From: HGM04593 sp045654885
Lineage (GTDB): Bacteria; Bacteroidota; Bacteroidia; Bacteroidales; Bacteroidaceae
Direction of reading: 5' to 3'
Assembly: GCA_045654885.1 (NCBI GenBank)
Contig: JAZOOF010000054.1
Location: forward strand, 1-64,000
DNA length: 64,000 nucleotides
Of this stretch, positions 51,685 through 60,656 are shown in pieces. The position numbers were made by a program, and so were the translations under genes. Each line of letters opens with the position of its first letter. Position 1 is the stretch's first letter. The notes beneath the pieces are model-generated. The model had not been told where the DNA came from, searched no databases, and was given only the letters and a program-made list of their open reading frames with translations.

Positions 51685-52748
51685 AATTAGACAAGATAGA
51701 TATATTCAGCAAATGTGGACAACCTTTGGTTGTTGCCGGCCCGTGCAGCGCCGAGAGCGAGGAGCAGGTGATGCAGGTGGCCAAGGATTTGCAGGAGAAC
51801 GGTGTGAAAATATTCCGCGCCGGTATATGGAAACCGCGCACACGTCCCGGTTGTTTTGAGGGTGTGGGCAAGGAGGGATTGCCATGGCTTGCAAGGGTGA
51901 AACGCGAACTTGGCATGTGCATTACCACCGAGGTGGCTACGGCCGAGCATGTGGAGCTGGCACTTGCTGCCGGTGTAGACATTCTGTGGATTGGTGCGCG
52001 CACAACGGCCAATCCTTTTGCAGTGCAGGAGATTGCCGATGCATTGCGCGGTTGCGATGTTCCTGTGCTTGTAAAGAACCCGGTAAACCCCGATATCGAG
52101 TTGTGGATTGGTGCCATGGAACGTCTTAATAATGCTGGTATTACACGTCTGGGCGCAATACACCGCGGTTTTTCGTCCTATGGCGAGAAGTGTTTCCGCA
52201 ATGCTCCGCAGTGGCAGCTTCCAATTGAACTGCGCCGCCGTTTCCCGGGCTTGCCGCTGCTGTGCGACCCGAGCCACATTGCCGGTAAACGCGAACTTGT
52301 ACTCTCGCTCTCACAGCAGGCAATGGACCTGAACTTTGACGGCCTGATGATTGAGACGCACTGCACTCCCTATTGCGCATTGAGCGATGCACGCCAGCAG
52401 GTGACCCCCGATGAACTGATGACAATCCTTGGCAAGCTGGTGCACCGTGTTGCGGTTGCCGACAATGCCGACTTTCTCTCATATCGTGAACAGATAGATG
52501 AGATAGACCGCGAGCTGATGAGGCTCCTCGCGAAGCGTATGGAGATTGCCAGGGAGATTGGCGAACTCAAACGCGAGAAGGGGATGATGGTATTCCAACC
52601 GCTGCGCTATAATGAGATAATGGAGCGTTATGTGAAGTCCTGTGCCGACGGCAGGATTGAGGCCGATGCCGTACGCGAAATCTTTGAGCTTATTCACTCC
52701 GAGAGTATACGTCAGCAACTATCTGTCATGAACAGCAATGAGGTTTGA
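51681..52748 (+). CDS. 3-deoxy-7-phosphoheptulonate synthase fused to chorismate mutase
   Basis: A 355-residue bifunctional shikimate-pathway enzyme. The N-terminal DAHP synthase (about 1-260) shows VAGPCSAES near 18, RAGIWKPRTRPG near 47, LVKNPVNPD near 133, and DPSHIAGKR near 195. The C-terminal chorismate mutase (about 272-350) is AroQ-type, with REQIDEIDRELMRLLAKRMEIAREIGELK. It joins the first step of aromatic synthesis to the branch for Phe/Tyr, and the mutase domain may give feedback control. Confidence 0.92.
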   Translation: MKLDKIDIFSKCGQPLVVAGPCSAESEEQVMQVAKDLQENGVKIFRAGIWKPRTRPGCFEGVGKEGLPWLARVKRELGMCITTEVATAEHVELALAAGVDILWIGARTTANPFAVQEIADALRGCDVPVLVKNPVNPDIELWIGAMERLNNAGITRLGAIHRGFSSYGEKCFRNAPQWQLPIELRRRFPGLPLLCDPSHIAGKRELVLSLSQQAMDLNFDGLMIETHCTPYCALSDARQQVTPDELMTILGKLVHRVAVADNADFLSYREQIDEIDRELMRLLAKRMEIAREIGELKREKGMMVFQPLRYNEIMERYVKSCADGRIEADAVREIFELIHSESIRQQLSVMNSNEV

Positions 52749-52754
52749 TAAAAA

Positions 52755-53882
52755 ATGATGCTGTTTCTCAAGAATACACTCGTCTCTTTATCACTATTTG
52801 TGCTTCTGATGTCTTGCGGGGGCGCAAAAGAGCAATATCTACCGGTGGATGGCGATGTTATCCCCATGCAATACTCCTCTTTGCTCTCCATTGTGGAGTG
52901 TGAAGGCTGCACTGTCGTGGATATTGCCAATCCTTGGGGCGAAGGGGTGATGCAACGCTATGTTCTTGTGCCATCCGGAGCCGAACTGCCTGCTGATTTG
53001 CCGGCAGGTGTGCTGTTGCGTACACCGCTTGATAATGTGATTCTATTCTCGGGTGTCCATGCCGGTCTGTTGGGTGAACTTGGTGCAGACGATGCAATCA
53101 AAGGTGTCTGCGATGCGCAGTATATCTATTGCGATGCAGTTGCCGATGGTCTTGAGACTGGGCATGTTGTCGACTGCGGCAGTTCGCTGAATGTAGATAC
53201 AGAGGCTCTGGTGCAGGTGTCGCCCGATGCCGTGTTTGTACTTCCTTATGAGAACGGTGGCTTTGGCAAACTTGAGAATCTTGGCACTCCTCTTGTGCAG
53301 TGTGCCGATTATATGGAATCCTCGCCGCTCGGTTGTGCCGAGTGGATGCGTTTCTATGGCCGTCTGTTTGGAGCGGGTGCCCGCAGTGACTCGCTCTTTT
53401 CTGTGGTGTGCCGTGAGTATGTGGCATTGAGCAATGCTGCAAAGAGTGTGGAATACCGCCCTAAACTTATGTGTGAACTGAAGAGTAGCTCGGCTTGGTA
53501 TGTGCCGTGCGGGCAGAGCACTATGGGACAAATGTATGCCGATGCCGGTGCCGATTATCTCTTCGCGGCCTGCACGGGCAGTGGCTCTGTTCCGCTTTCC
53601 TATGAGGTGGTGCTCGACAAGGCTGCCGATGCCGATTTATGGCTGCTGAAATACAATTCGGATGTCGACAGGACGCTTGAGTCCCTGCTTGCCGATTTTG
53701 CAGGCTATTCGCATTTCAAACCATTCAGGCAACGCAATATATATGCCTGCAATACACACCACAGGCATCTGTTCGAAGAGACGGCGTTCCATCCCGAACG
53801 GCTATTGAAGGAACTTGTTGCAATTTTTCATCCCCGGCTGTTTACCGGTTACACCCTGCAGTATTATGAGAAGATGCGTTGA
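52755..53882 (+). CDS. ABC-type iron/cobalamin substrate-binding lipoprotein
   Basis: A 375-residue periplasmic binding protein with a lipoprotein signal (LLMSCGG, Cys near 18). The BtuF/FhuD-type fold is suggested by the two lobes and NVDTEALVQVSPDAVFVLPY near 150. It should deliver a siderophore, haem or corrinoid to the permease encoded next. It is six bases after the DAHP synthase gene. Confidence 0.85.
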   Translation: MMLFLKNTLVSLSLFVLLMSCGGAKEQYLPVDGDVIPMQYSSLLSIVECEGCTVVDIANPWGEGVMQRYVLVPSGAELPADLPAGVLLRTPLDNVILFSGVHAGLLGELGADDAIKGVCDAQYIYCDAVADGLETGHVVDCGSSLNVDTEALVQVSPDAVFVLPYENGGFGKLENLGTPLVQCADYMESSPLGCAEWMRFYGRLFGAGARSDSLFSVVCREYVALSNAAKSVEYRPKLMCELKSSSAWYVPCGQSTMGQMYADAGADYLFAACTGSGSVPLSYEVVLDKAADADLWLLKYNSDVDRTLESLLADFAGYSHFKPFRQRNIYACNTHHRHLFEETAFHPERLLKELVAIFHPRLFTGYTLQYYEKMR

Positions 53883-54888
53883 TAAAACGGCTTTCGCCTA
53901 CGTATTGGCCGCGCTGTTGTTGCTTGTGCTGTTTGCCGCCAATCTCTTTTGGGGCAGTATTGACATCCCTTGTGGCGAGGTACTGTCGATATTGACCGGC
54001 GGTGAGTGCAGCCGCGATGTGTGGCGGGTGGTGGTGCTTGAGACGCGTCTGCCGCAGGCCTTGACTGCATTGCTGGCGGGCGCATCGATATCTGTGGCCG
54101 GCATGCTGTTGCAGACTCTTTTCCGTAATCCGCTTGCCGGCCCCGAGGTTCTTGGTGTGAACAGCGGCGCCGGGCTTGGAGTGGCGCTTGTTATGCTTTT
54201 GGCAGGCGGGGCCGCTACATTCGGCTTCGGAGGCTATCTTGCCGTGCTTGGCGGTGCTTTTGGCGGCGCACTTTTTGTGATGATGATAATATTGCTGCTT
54301 GCAACGCTGTTGCGCAACAATATGTTCCTGTTGATTGCGGGGGTTGCTGTCAGTTACATGACATCGTCGGCAATAACACTGCTCAACTATTTCTCCACGG
54401 CCGAGGGTGTGCACTCATACATGGTTTGGGGGATGGGCTCTTTTGGTGGTGTGACAATGACTCAGATTCCGTTTTTCGCATCTGTGACACTTGTTCTGCT
54501 GGTTGTGTCAATAGCTATGGCTAAACCATTGAATGCCTTGTTGCTTGGCGATGCCTATGCCGTGAATCTTGGAGTGAATGTGAAGGCGACGCGTGCTGTG
54601 GCATTGTCTGTCACAGGTCTTTTGACGGCTGTTGTAACGGCATTCTGTGGTCCTGTTTCGTTCATAGGCCTTGCTGTGCCGCACATGGCCCGCATTTCAA
54701 TGCGCAGCAATAACCATAGGCATCTTATACCTGCAACCATTGTGCTTGGCGGCGCAGTGGCGCTTCTGTGCAATCTTGTGTGCCAGCTGCCGGGCAGGAG
54801 CGGCCTTTTGCCATTGGGTGCAATAACACCACTGATTGGTGCTCCGGTAATAATCTATGTGGTAATGAAGAACAGGGGATTAAGGTAG
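53866..54888 (+). CDS. FecCD/BtuC-family ABC permease
   Basis: A 340-residue inner-membrane permease with about ten helices. ETRLPQALTALLAGASISVAG near 60 and FRNPLAGPEVLGVNSGAGLG near 85 are family signatures, and GPVSFIGLAVPHMAR near 260 is the ATPase-coupling region. The start at 53866 overlaps the binding-protein gene by 17 bases. No ATPase gene follows: the next gene is ilvD, so the energy subunit must come from elsewhere. Confidence 0.9.
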   Translation: MRRCVDKTAFAYVLAALLLLVLFAANLFWGSIDIPCGEVLSILTGGECSRDVWRVVVLETRLPQALTALLAGASISVAGMLLQTLFRNPLAGPEVLGVNSGAGLGVALVMLLAGGAATFGFGGYLAVLGGAFGGALFVMMIILLLATLLRNNMFLLIAGVAVSYMTSSAITLLNYFSTAEGVHSYMVWGMGSFGGVTMTQIPFFASVTLVLLVVSIAMAKPLNALLLGDAYAVNLGVNVKATRAVALSVTGLLTAVVTAFCGPVSFIGLAVPHMARISMRSNNHRHLIPATIVLGGAVALLCNLVCQLPGRSGLLPLGAITPLIGAPVIIYVVMKNRGLR

Positions 54889-54941
54889 TCTGTGTCGATA
54901 AATTATAACCACCTACGAAAGTAAAATATTTTTATTCTTGT

Positions 54942-54972
54942 TTTGTGTAAACTGAAAAATAGAGTATTTTTG
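54942..54972 (+). promoter_or_regulatory. Promoter of the ilv operon
   Basis: TTTG (54942-54945) and TATTTTTG (54965-54972) are separated by 19 bases, a full consensus match. It gives a leader of about 110 bases before ilvD. Confidence 0.8.
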
Positions 54973-54977
54973 CACCC

Positions 54978-55085
54978 GATTCCGAATGTGTTCGGTTGCT
55001 GTCGGGAACAATGGTACCCGGTGACTCCCGAAACGCTCCTTTCTCATGCACCGAGAAGGGTGTTTTTATTATTAAATTTAGCAAT
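54978..55085 (+). promoter_or_regulatory. Structured leader of ilvD, possible attenuator
   Basis: The leader contains TCGGGA (about 55001) and TCCCGA (about 55026), which can pair, and then CCTTTCTC...GAGAAGG followed by GTGTTTTTATTATT (55039-55078), an imperfect hairpin with a T-run like an intrinsic terminator. Such order fits an attenuator controlling branched-chain amino acid synthesis. No leader peptide rich in Ile, Leu or Val codons was found, so the sensing mode is unknown. Confidence 0.4.
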
Positions 55086-56888
55086 ATGAAAATTAAATTG
55101 AGAAGTGCCCAGTGTACCGAAGGCCGCCGTATGGCCGGTGCACGTGCACTCTGGATAGCCAATGGCATGAAGCGCGAGATGTTCGGCAAGCCAATCATAG
55201 CCATAGCAAACTCTTTTACACAGCTTGTTCCCGGACATACCCATCTGCACGAGGCGGGTCAGATTGTAAAGGCCGAGATTGAGAAGCTCGGTTGTTATGC
55301 TGCCGAGTTCAATACAATAGCCATTGACGACGGTATTGCAATGGGGCACGACGGCATGCTCTACTCATTGCCATCGCGCGACATCATTGCCGACAGCGTC
55401 GAGTATATGTGCAATGCCCATAAGGTGGATGCGCTGGTGTGCATCTCCAACTGCGACAAGATTACTCCCGGAATGTTGATGGCTGCAATGCGACTGAATA
55501 TCCCCACAATCTTCGTGTCGGGCGGTCCCATGGAGAAGGGTACCTGGAAAAACGAGAACCTTGACCTTGTAATAGCAATGGTAAAGGCTGCCGACAATAC
55601 AGTGGGCGACGACGAACTTGCCGAGATTGAGAAGCGTTCTTGCCCCGGTTGCGGCAGCTGCTCGGGCATGTTCACAGCAAACTCAATGAACTCGCTCACC
55701 GAGGCTATCGGCCTCTCATTGCCCGGTAATGGAACAATCCTTGCAACCCATGCCAACCGCGTGCAGTTGCTCAAGGATGCTGCAAGGCAGATTGTTGCCA
55801 ATGCAATGAAGTATTATGGCGAGGGCGATGAGAGCGTTCTGCCACGTAGCATAGCATCGCGTGCCGCTTTCATAAATGCAATGACGCTGGATATTGCAAT
55901 GGGCGGCTCTACAAATACAATCCTTCACCTGCTGGCAGTGGCCGGTGAGGCCGGTGTCGACTTTACAATGAGTGACATCGATGCTTTGAGCCGCCGTGTG
56001 CCTTGCTTGTGTAAGCTTGCGCCGAACAGCACCAAATACTCAATGCAGGATTGTGGCCGTGCGGGCGGTATAATTGGAATCCTTGGCGAATTGGCAAAGG
56101 GCGGTCTGCTCGACACAGATGCGCTGCGTGTCAATGGCGCTACACTCGGTGAGGATATTGCCAAGTACTATATTACAGGCGACTGCATAGATGATGAGGC
56201 AAAGCGCATCTACAGCACTGCGCCTGCCAATGTGTTCTGCAACACAATGGGTGCCCAGGAGTGTACCTATGAGACGCTCGACACCGACAGGGAGAAAGGC
56301 TGCATCCGTTCTCTTGAGCATGCATATACCCGTGACGGCGGTCTTGCAATCCTCTTCGGCAACATTGCGGCAAACGGTTGCGTGGTAAAGACTGCGGGAG
56401 TTGATGAGAGCATATGGAAATTCAGCGGCAAGGCAAAGGTGTTCGACTCGCAGGAGGCTGCGGTGGAGGGTATTCTCGGCGGTGCAGTGCAGGCCGGCGA
56501 CGTGGTAGTTATTGTGTACGAGGGTCCCAAGGGTGGTCCCGGTATGCAGGAGATGCTCTATCCGACATCCTATATCAAGTCGCGTCATCTTGGCAAGGAG
56601 TGTGCGCTAATCACCGACGGCCGTTTCAGTGGCGGAACATCGGGTTTGAGCATCGGTCACATTTCGCCCGAGGCTGCAGCAGGCGGCAACATAGGCAAAC
56701 TGCGTGATGGCGATATAATTGACATTGACATACCGGCACGCAGCATCAATGTAAGGCTCAGCGATGAGGAACTCGCTGCACGCACAATGTTCCCGCTTAC
56801 ACGTGACCGTGTCATCTCAAAGAGCCTCAAGGCCTATGCCTCAATGGTTAGTTCGGCTGACAAGGGCGGTATAAGAATAATTGAATAA
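55086..56888 (+). CDS. ilvD: Dihydroxy-acid dehydratase
   Basis: A 600-residue IlvD making 2-keto acids for Val and Ile. Iron-sulfur Cys residues lie in SNCDKITPGML near 122 and SCPGCGSCSGMFTANSMN near 190-205. TDGRFSGGTSGLSIGHISPEA near 515 is the C-terminal active-site signature. ATG at 55086 (MKIKLRSAQ) is chosen over a longer frame that would read through the leader hairpins. First gene of ilvD-ilvB-ilvN. Confidence 0.95.
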   Translation: MKIKLRSAQCTEGRRMAGARALWIANGMKREMFGKPIIAIANSFTQLVPGHTHLHEAGQIVKAEIEKLGCYAAEFNTIAIDDGIAMGHDGMLYSLPSRDIIADSVEYMCNAHKVDALVCISNCDKITPGMLMAAMRLNIPTIFVSGGPMEKGTWKNENLDLVIAMVKAADNTVGDDELAEIEKRSCPGCGSCSGMFTANSMNSLTEAIGLSLPGNGTILATHANRVQLLKDAARQIVANAMKYYGEGDESVLPRSIASRAAFINAMTLDIAMGGSTNTILHLLAVAGEAGVDFTMSDIDALSRRVPCLCKLAPNSTKYSMQDCGRAGGIIGILGELAKGGLLDTDALRVNGATLGEDIAKYYITGDCIDDEAKRIYSTAPANVFCNTMGAQECTYETLDTDREKGCIRSLEHAYTRDGGLAILFGNIAANGCVVKTAGVDESIWKFSGKAKVFDSQEAAVEGILGGAVQAGDVVVIVYEGPKGGPGMQEMLYPTSYIKSRHLGKECALITDGRFSGGTSGLSIGHISPEAAAGGNIGKLRDGDIIDIDIPARSINVRLSDEELAARTMFPLTRDRVISKSLKAYASMVSSADKGGIRIIE

Positions 56889-56894
56889 CAGTTT

Positions 56895-58589
56895 ATGAGC
56901 AAAGATATGATAACAGGCAGTGAGGCACTTTTGCGCTCACTTATAAATGAGGGTGTCGACACCATCTTCGGTTACCCCGGCGGTTCAATCATGCCGGTAT
57001 TTGATGCCTTGTACGATTATCGCACCAATTTCCGCAACGTGCTTGTACGACACGAGCAGGGTGCGGTGCACGCAGCCCAGGGTTATGCCCGCAGTTCGGG
57101 CAAGGTGGGTGTCTGCATTGTAACAAGCGGCCCCGGTGCAACAAATACCTTGACCGGTATCAGTGATGCAATGCTCGACAGTACCCCGGTGGTGGTGATT
57201 GCAGGCCAGGTAAGCTCAGCGGTGCTCGGTACCGATGCCTTCCAGGAGATTGACTTTGTGGGTATCACACAGCCAATTACAAAGTGGAGCTACCAGGTGC
57301 GCCGTCCCGAGGATGTTGCCTGGGCTGTTGCGCGTGCATTCTACATTGCGGGTACAGGCCGTCCCGGTCCTGTGGTGCTCGACTTTACCAAAGATGCCCA
57401 GGTATCTATGGTCGATTATCAGCCTGCGGCAGTGGACAGTGTACGCAGCTATATCCCGTATCCTACACCTTCGGAGAGTGCAATGGCAGAGGCTGTACGC
57501 CTCATCAATGAGGCCGAGCGTCCGTTCATGCTCGTTGGCCAGGGTGTTGAGCTTGGCGAGGCACACGAAGAACTTATGGCTTTTGTCGAGAAGAGCGGTA
57601 TCCCGGTTGCGCGTACTTTGATGGGACTTTCGGCCTTCCCCACCGACCACCCGTTGTGCGTGGGTATGTTGGGCATGCACGGCAATTATGGCCCCAACGT
57701 AAACACCAACAAGTGCGATTTGCTCATTGCTGTGGGTATGCGCTTCAGCGACCGCGTGACAGGCAAGCTATCGACCTATGCAAAGCAGGCAAAGGTAATA
57801 CATATAGACATTGACCATGCCGAAATAAACAAGAACGTGAAGGCTGATGTCCCCATTGTGGGCGATTGCAAGGAGGTGCTCGCCGGACTCACCGCGCTTG
57901 TGCAGCCAAGAGAGCATAGCGAGTGGGTGAAAAGCTTTGCCGAGTACAATGCAATAGAGTACGATAGAGTAATTGAAAAGGCATTGAACCCCACAGAAGG
58001 TCCATTGCTCATGGGTGAGGTTGCCCGCAAGGTGAGTGAGGCTACAGAAAACAAGGCCATACTTGTTACCGATGTGGGCCAGAACCAGATGATGTCGAGC
58101 CGTTACTTCAAGTTTACACAGCCACACAGTATCCTCACTTCGGGTGGTCTTGGAACGATGGGCTACGGCTTGCCTGCTGCAATTGGTGCAAAGATGGCTA
58201 TGCCCGAGCGTACGGTATGTCTCTTTACAGGTGACGGCGGTTTCCAGATGAATATCCAGGAACTTGGAACAATAATGGAGCAGGGTGTTGGTGTGAAGAT
58301 GATTCTGCTGAACAACAACTACCTGGGCAATGTTCGACAGTGGCAGGAGCTATTCTTCAATCACCGCTATTCGTGGACTCCGATGCTAAATCCAGAATAC
58401 TCGCTTATAGCGCAGGGTTACGGCATTCCGTCGCGCCTTGTCATTGAGCGCTGTGAGCTCGATGATGCCATCCGCGAGATGCTCTCTACCGATGGTCCAT
58501 TCCTCCTGCATGTTGCAGTAAAGGAGGAGGACAATGTTATGCCTATGACCGAACCGGGTGCAACAGTCAGTGAAATGAGATTTGAATGA
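56895..58589 (+). CDS. ilvB: Acetolactate synthase large subunit
   Basis: A 564-residue ThDP enzyme. GYPGGSIMPVFDAL near 25 and HEQGAVHAAQGYAR near 55 contain the catalytic Glu of the family; LGTMGYGLPAAIGAK near 420 and GDGGFQMNIQEL...NNNYLGNVRQWQ near 445-480 bind ThDP/Mg. It joins two pyruvates, or pyruvate and 2-ketobutyrate. It lies six bases after ilvD. Confidence 0.95.
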   Translation: MSKDMITGSEALLRSLINEGVDTIFGYPGGSIMPVFDALYDYRTNFRNVLVRHEQGAVHAAQGYARSSGKVGVCIVTSGPGATNTLTGISDAMLDSTPVVVIAGQVSSAVLGTDAFQEIDFVGITQPITKWSYQVRRPEDVAWAVARAFYIAGTGRPGPVVLDFTKDAQVSMVDYQPAAVDSVRSYIPYPTPSESAMAEAVRLINEAERPFMLVGQGVELGEAHEELMAFVEKSGIPVARTLMGLSAFPTDHPLCVGMLGMHGNYGPNVNTNKCDLLIAVGMRFSDRVTGKLSTYAKQAKVIHIDIDHAEINKNVKADVPIVGDCKEVLAGLTALVQPREHSEWVKSFAEYNAIEYDRVIEKALNPTEGPLLMGEVARKVSEATENKAILVTDVGQNQMMSSRYFKFTQPHSILTSGGLGTMGYGLPAAIGAKMAMPERTVCLFTGDGGFQMNIQELGTIMEQGVGVKMILLNNNYLGNVRQWQELFFNHRYSWTPMLNPEYSLIAQGYGIPSRLVIERCELDDAIREMLSTDGPFLLHVAVKEEDNVMPMTEPGATVSEMRFE

Positions 58590-58596
58590 CAACACT

Positions 58597-59151
58597 ATGG
58601 AAAAGAAACTGTTTACAATAATAATATATACCGAGAATATTGCCGGTATGCTCAACCAGGTGACAGCAGAGTTTACACGCCGAATGATGAACATCGATAC
58701 CATTACGGCATCTTCATCGTCAATAGAGGGAGTGCACCGTTACACAATCTCTTTGTGGGGCGAGGAGGATTCTGTCAATAAGGTTACAAAACGAATTGAG
58801 AAGAAGGTCGATGTCCTGAAGGCCGATTACTATACCGACAAGGAAATATTCTTCCAGGAGGTTGCCCTGTATAAACTCTCGACACCGAAAATCCTTGAGA
58901 ACAGCGAAATTTCAAGAGTCATACGCCACAGCAATGCGCGTGTCATGGAGATGAATCCCAACTACACTGTGGTGGAAATTACCGGTTCAACCGATACTGT
59001 CGTGAATCTATACAACGAATTTGTGTCGTTGCAGTGCATGTTGCAGTTTGTGAAGTCGGGCCGTGTGGCTGTGCCTCGTGCTCTGCACGACAATCAGGCC
59101 GACCTCTTGTTCAACGAGGATTATAAACGTAAGTCAATAGATAAGCGATAA
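58597..59151 (+). CDS. ilvN: Acetolactate synthase small (regulatory) subunit
   Basis: A 184-residue regulatory subunit with an N-terminal ACT domain (TIIIYTENIAGMLNQVTAEFTRR) and a C-terminal regulatory domain with VVEITGSTDTV. It confers valine feedback on IlvB. ATG at 58597 is chosen; an upstream TTG at 58582 is also in frame. ilvC, often the next gene in relatives, is absent. Confidence 0.92.
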   Translation: MEKKLFTIIIYTENIAGMLNQVTAEFTRRMMNIDTITASSSSIEGVHRYTISLWGEEDSVNKVTKRIEKKVDVLKADYYTDKEIFFQEVALYKLSTPKILENSEISRVIRHSNARVMEMNPNYTVVEITGSTDTVVNLYNEFVSLQCMLQFVKSGRVAVPRALHDNQADLLFNEDYKRKSIDKR

Positions 59152-59158
59152 GGTACAT

Positions 59159-59189
59159 ACAAGTCCCCGAGGTGGGACTTGTTTTGTTA
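59159..59189 (+). terminator. Terminator of the ilv operon
   Basis: CAAGTCCC-CGAGGT-GGGACTTG is an 8-bp perfect stem followed by TTTTGTTATTT. A second dyad, AGGGAAATTCCT...AGGAATTTTCCCT (59206-59240), lies just downstream. Confidence 0.85.
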
Positions 59190-59262
59190 TTTAAGCAATT
59201 CAAATAGGGAAATTCCTCCCTTTTTGTAGGAATTTTCCCTATGTACTCCCCGTTCCTGTTAC

Positions 59263-59270
59263 TATTTTTG
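59263..59270 (+). promoter_or_regulatory. -7 element for the repeat-rich secreted protein gene
   Basis: TATTTTTG matches TAnnTTTG 43 bases before the start. No clear -33 is seen. Confidence 0.45.
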
Positions 59271-59313
59271 TACCGGATAAAAAGAGTTAAGAAGCATTTA
59301 AAAATATATGACT

Positions 59314-60603
59314 ATGAAAAAGTTGGTTCTGTTTTTATTGTTGACATCCCCTCTGCTCGCTTTGGCACAGGTCAATGACATGTATTATGTACCAAAGAAG
59401 GAGAAGAAGGTGCTTGTGGTGAAGAGTGCCGAGGAGATGTATCTTGTTGACGATACAGAAACTGTTTACGAAGACGAAGTGTATGTCGACGAGTATGCCG
59501 ATGAGGTTGAAACAGCCTACTTCACCAATGACCTGTATGATGTGGTGGACGATTACACCTATTCAACACGTATTGTACGTTTCCAGTCACCTCGCAGACT
59601 GCTTTCAAGCAGTCTCTATTGGGACTTGAGATATGATTGCGGTATAAACGACTGGCTTGTGTATGACAACGGATACTCCGTATATATTTATCCGACCGCC
59701 AACAATTACTTATACAACTATCCATACTACTACAATTGGGTGAATCCATGGAACTGGAATACATTCCATGGATATCATCACCACAATTGGTTTGACCATT
59801 ATTACGGTCATTACCATCATCACAATTGGTGGTGCCACAATGATTATTACTGGCATACTCCGCATTGGAACCACACAAAACCCTCTTTCTCATGGAAACC
59901 GTCAAATCATAACAGACGAATTCCTACAAATGGCATGGTTGCAAACAGACCAAACCGTGACTCACGTGGTAGCCTGAACCACAGGGAAGGCAACAATCCC
60001 CGTCGCGAACAGCATACACGTACAACTGCAGGCAACAATCCCCGCCGCGAACAGCAGCCACGTACAATCGCAAACGGCAGCAATCCCCGTCGCGAGCAGC
60101 ATACACGTACAACTGCAGGCAACAATCCTCGCCGTGAGCAGCATACACGTACAACCGCAGGCAACAATCCTCGCCGTGAGCAGCAGGTACGCACAACATC
60201 GGGCAACAATCCCCGTCGCGAGCAGCAGGTACGCACAACATCGGGTAACAATCCCCGCCGCGAGCAGCAGACGCGCACAACATCGGGCAACAATCCCCGT
60301 CGCGAGCAACAGGTACGCACTTCTGTAAACAACAGTAATGCAAAACGCTCGTCCTCATCCAACAACAGCAGCGTAGAGCGTAGCAGGAGCCGCAATTCGG
60401 GCAACTCTTCCGGCGGGTACAGCCGCCCAAGCAGCACCGGCATGTCACGTTCTTCAGGCAGTTCAAGTTCGGGAAGTCGTTCAAGCTACAGTTCAGGTAG
60501 TAGCAGGAGCAGTTCAAGTCATGGTTCTGCCGGGGGCAGAAGCTCAAGCGGCGGTGGCAGCAGAAGCTCCGGTGGCGGTTCACGAGGCGGCTCACGCAGA
60601 TGA
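59314..60603 (+). CDS. Secreted low-complexity protein with 14-residue tandem repeats
   Basis: A 429-residue protein with a signal peptide (about 1-19, ending ALAQ). The mature protein has an acidic N-terminal part, a Tyr/His/Trp-rich middle (YHHHNWFDHYYGHYHHHNWW near 150), eight tandem repeats of about 14 residues with consensus GNNPRREQxxRTTx (about 226-338), and a Ser/Gly/Arg-rich end (RSSSGGGSRSSGGGSRGG). The strongly basic C-terminal half suggests binding to an anionic polymer or surface, and the His cluster could bind metal; both are inference. ATG at 59314 is favoured over 59308 as MKKLVLFLLL is a normal signal start. Confidence 0.7.
   Translation: MKKLVLFLLLTSPLLALAQVNDMYYVPKKEKKVLVVKSAEEMYLVDDTETVYEDEVYVDEYADEVETAYFTNDLYDVVDDYTYSTRIVRFQSPRRLLSSSLYWDLRYDCGINDWLVYDNGYSVYIYPTANNYLYNYPYYYNWVNPWNWNTFHGYHHHNWFDHYYGHYHHHNWWCHNDYYWHTPHWNHTKPSFSWKPSNHNRRIPTNGMVANRPNRDSRGSLNHREGNNPRREQHTRTTAGNNPRREQQPRTIANGSNPRREQHTRTTAGNNPRREQHTRTTAGNNPRREQQVRTTSGNNPRREQQVRTTSGNNPRREQQTRTTSGNNPRREQQVRTSVNNSNAKRSSSSNNSSVERSRSRNSGNSSGGYSRPSSTGMSRSSGSSSSGSRSSYSSGSSRSSSSHGSAGGRSSSGGGSRSSGGGSRGGSRR
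59989..60327 (+). repeat. Eight 42-base coding tandem repeats
   Basis: Units begin GGCAACAATCCCCG(T/C)CG and repeat every 42 bases (one unit is 45), encoding the GNNPRREQ repeats. Copies differ mainly at third positions, so the array is old enough to have diverged but could still change length by slippage. Confidence 0.85.
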
Positions 60604-60656
60604 CACCCATGAGCAGTATATATGAGATAAACGACAAACAATAATAAGACACTACT

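Noticed and set aside
59989..60327. Possible CRISPR array from regular 42-base units
   Set aside because: Units are contiguous without unique spacers and keep one reading frame encoding GNNPRREQ; they are coding repeats.
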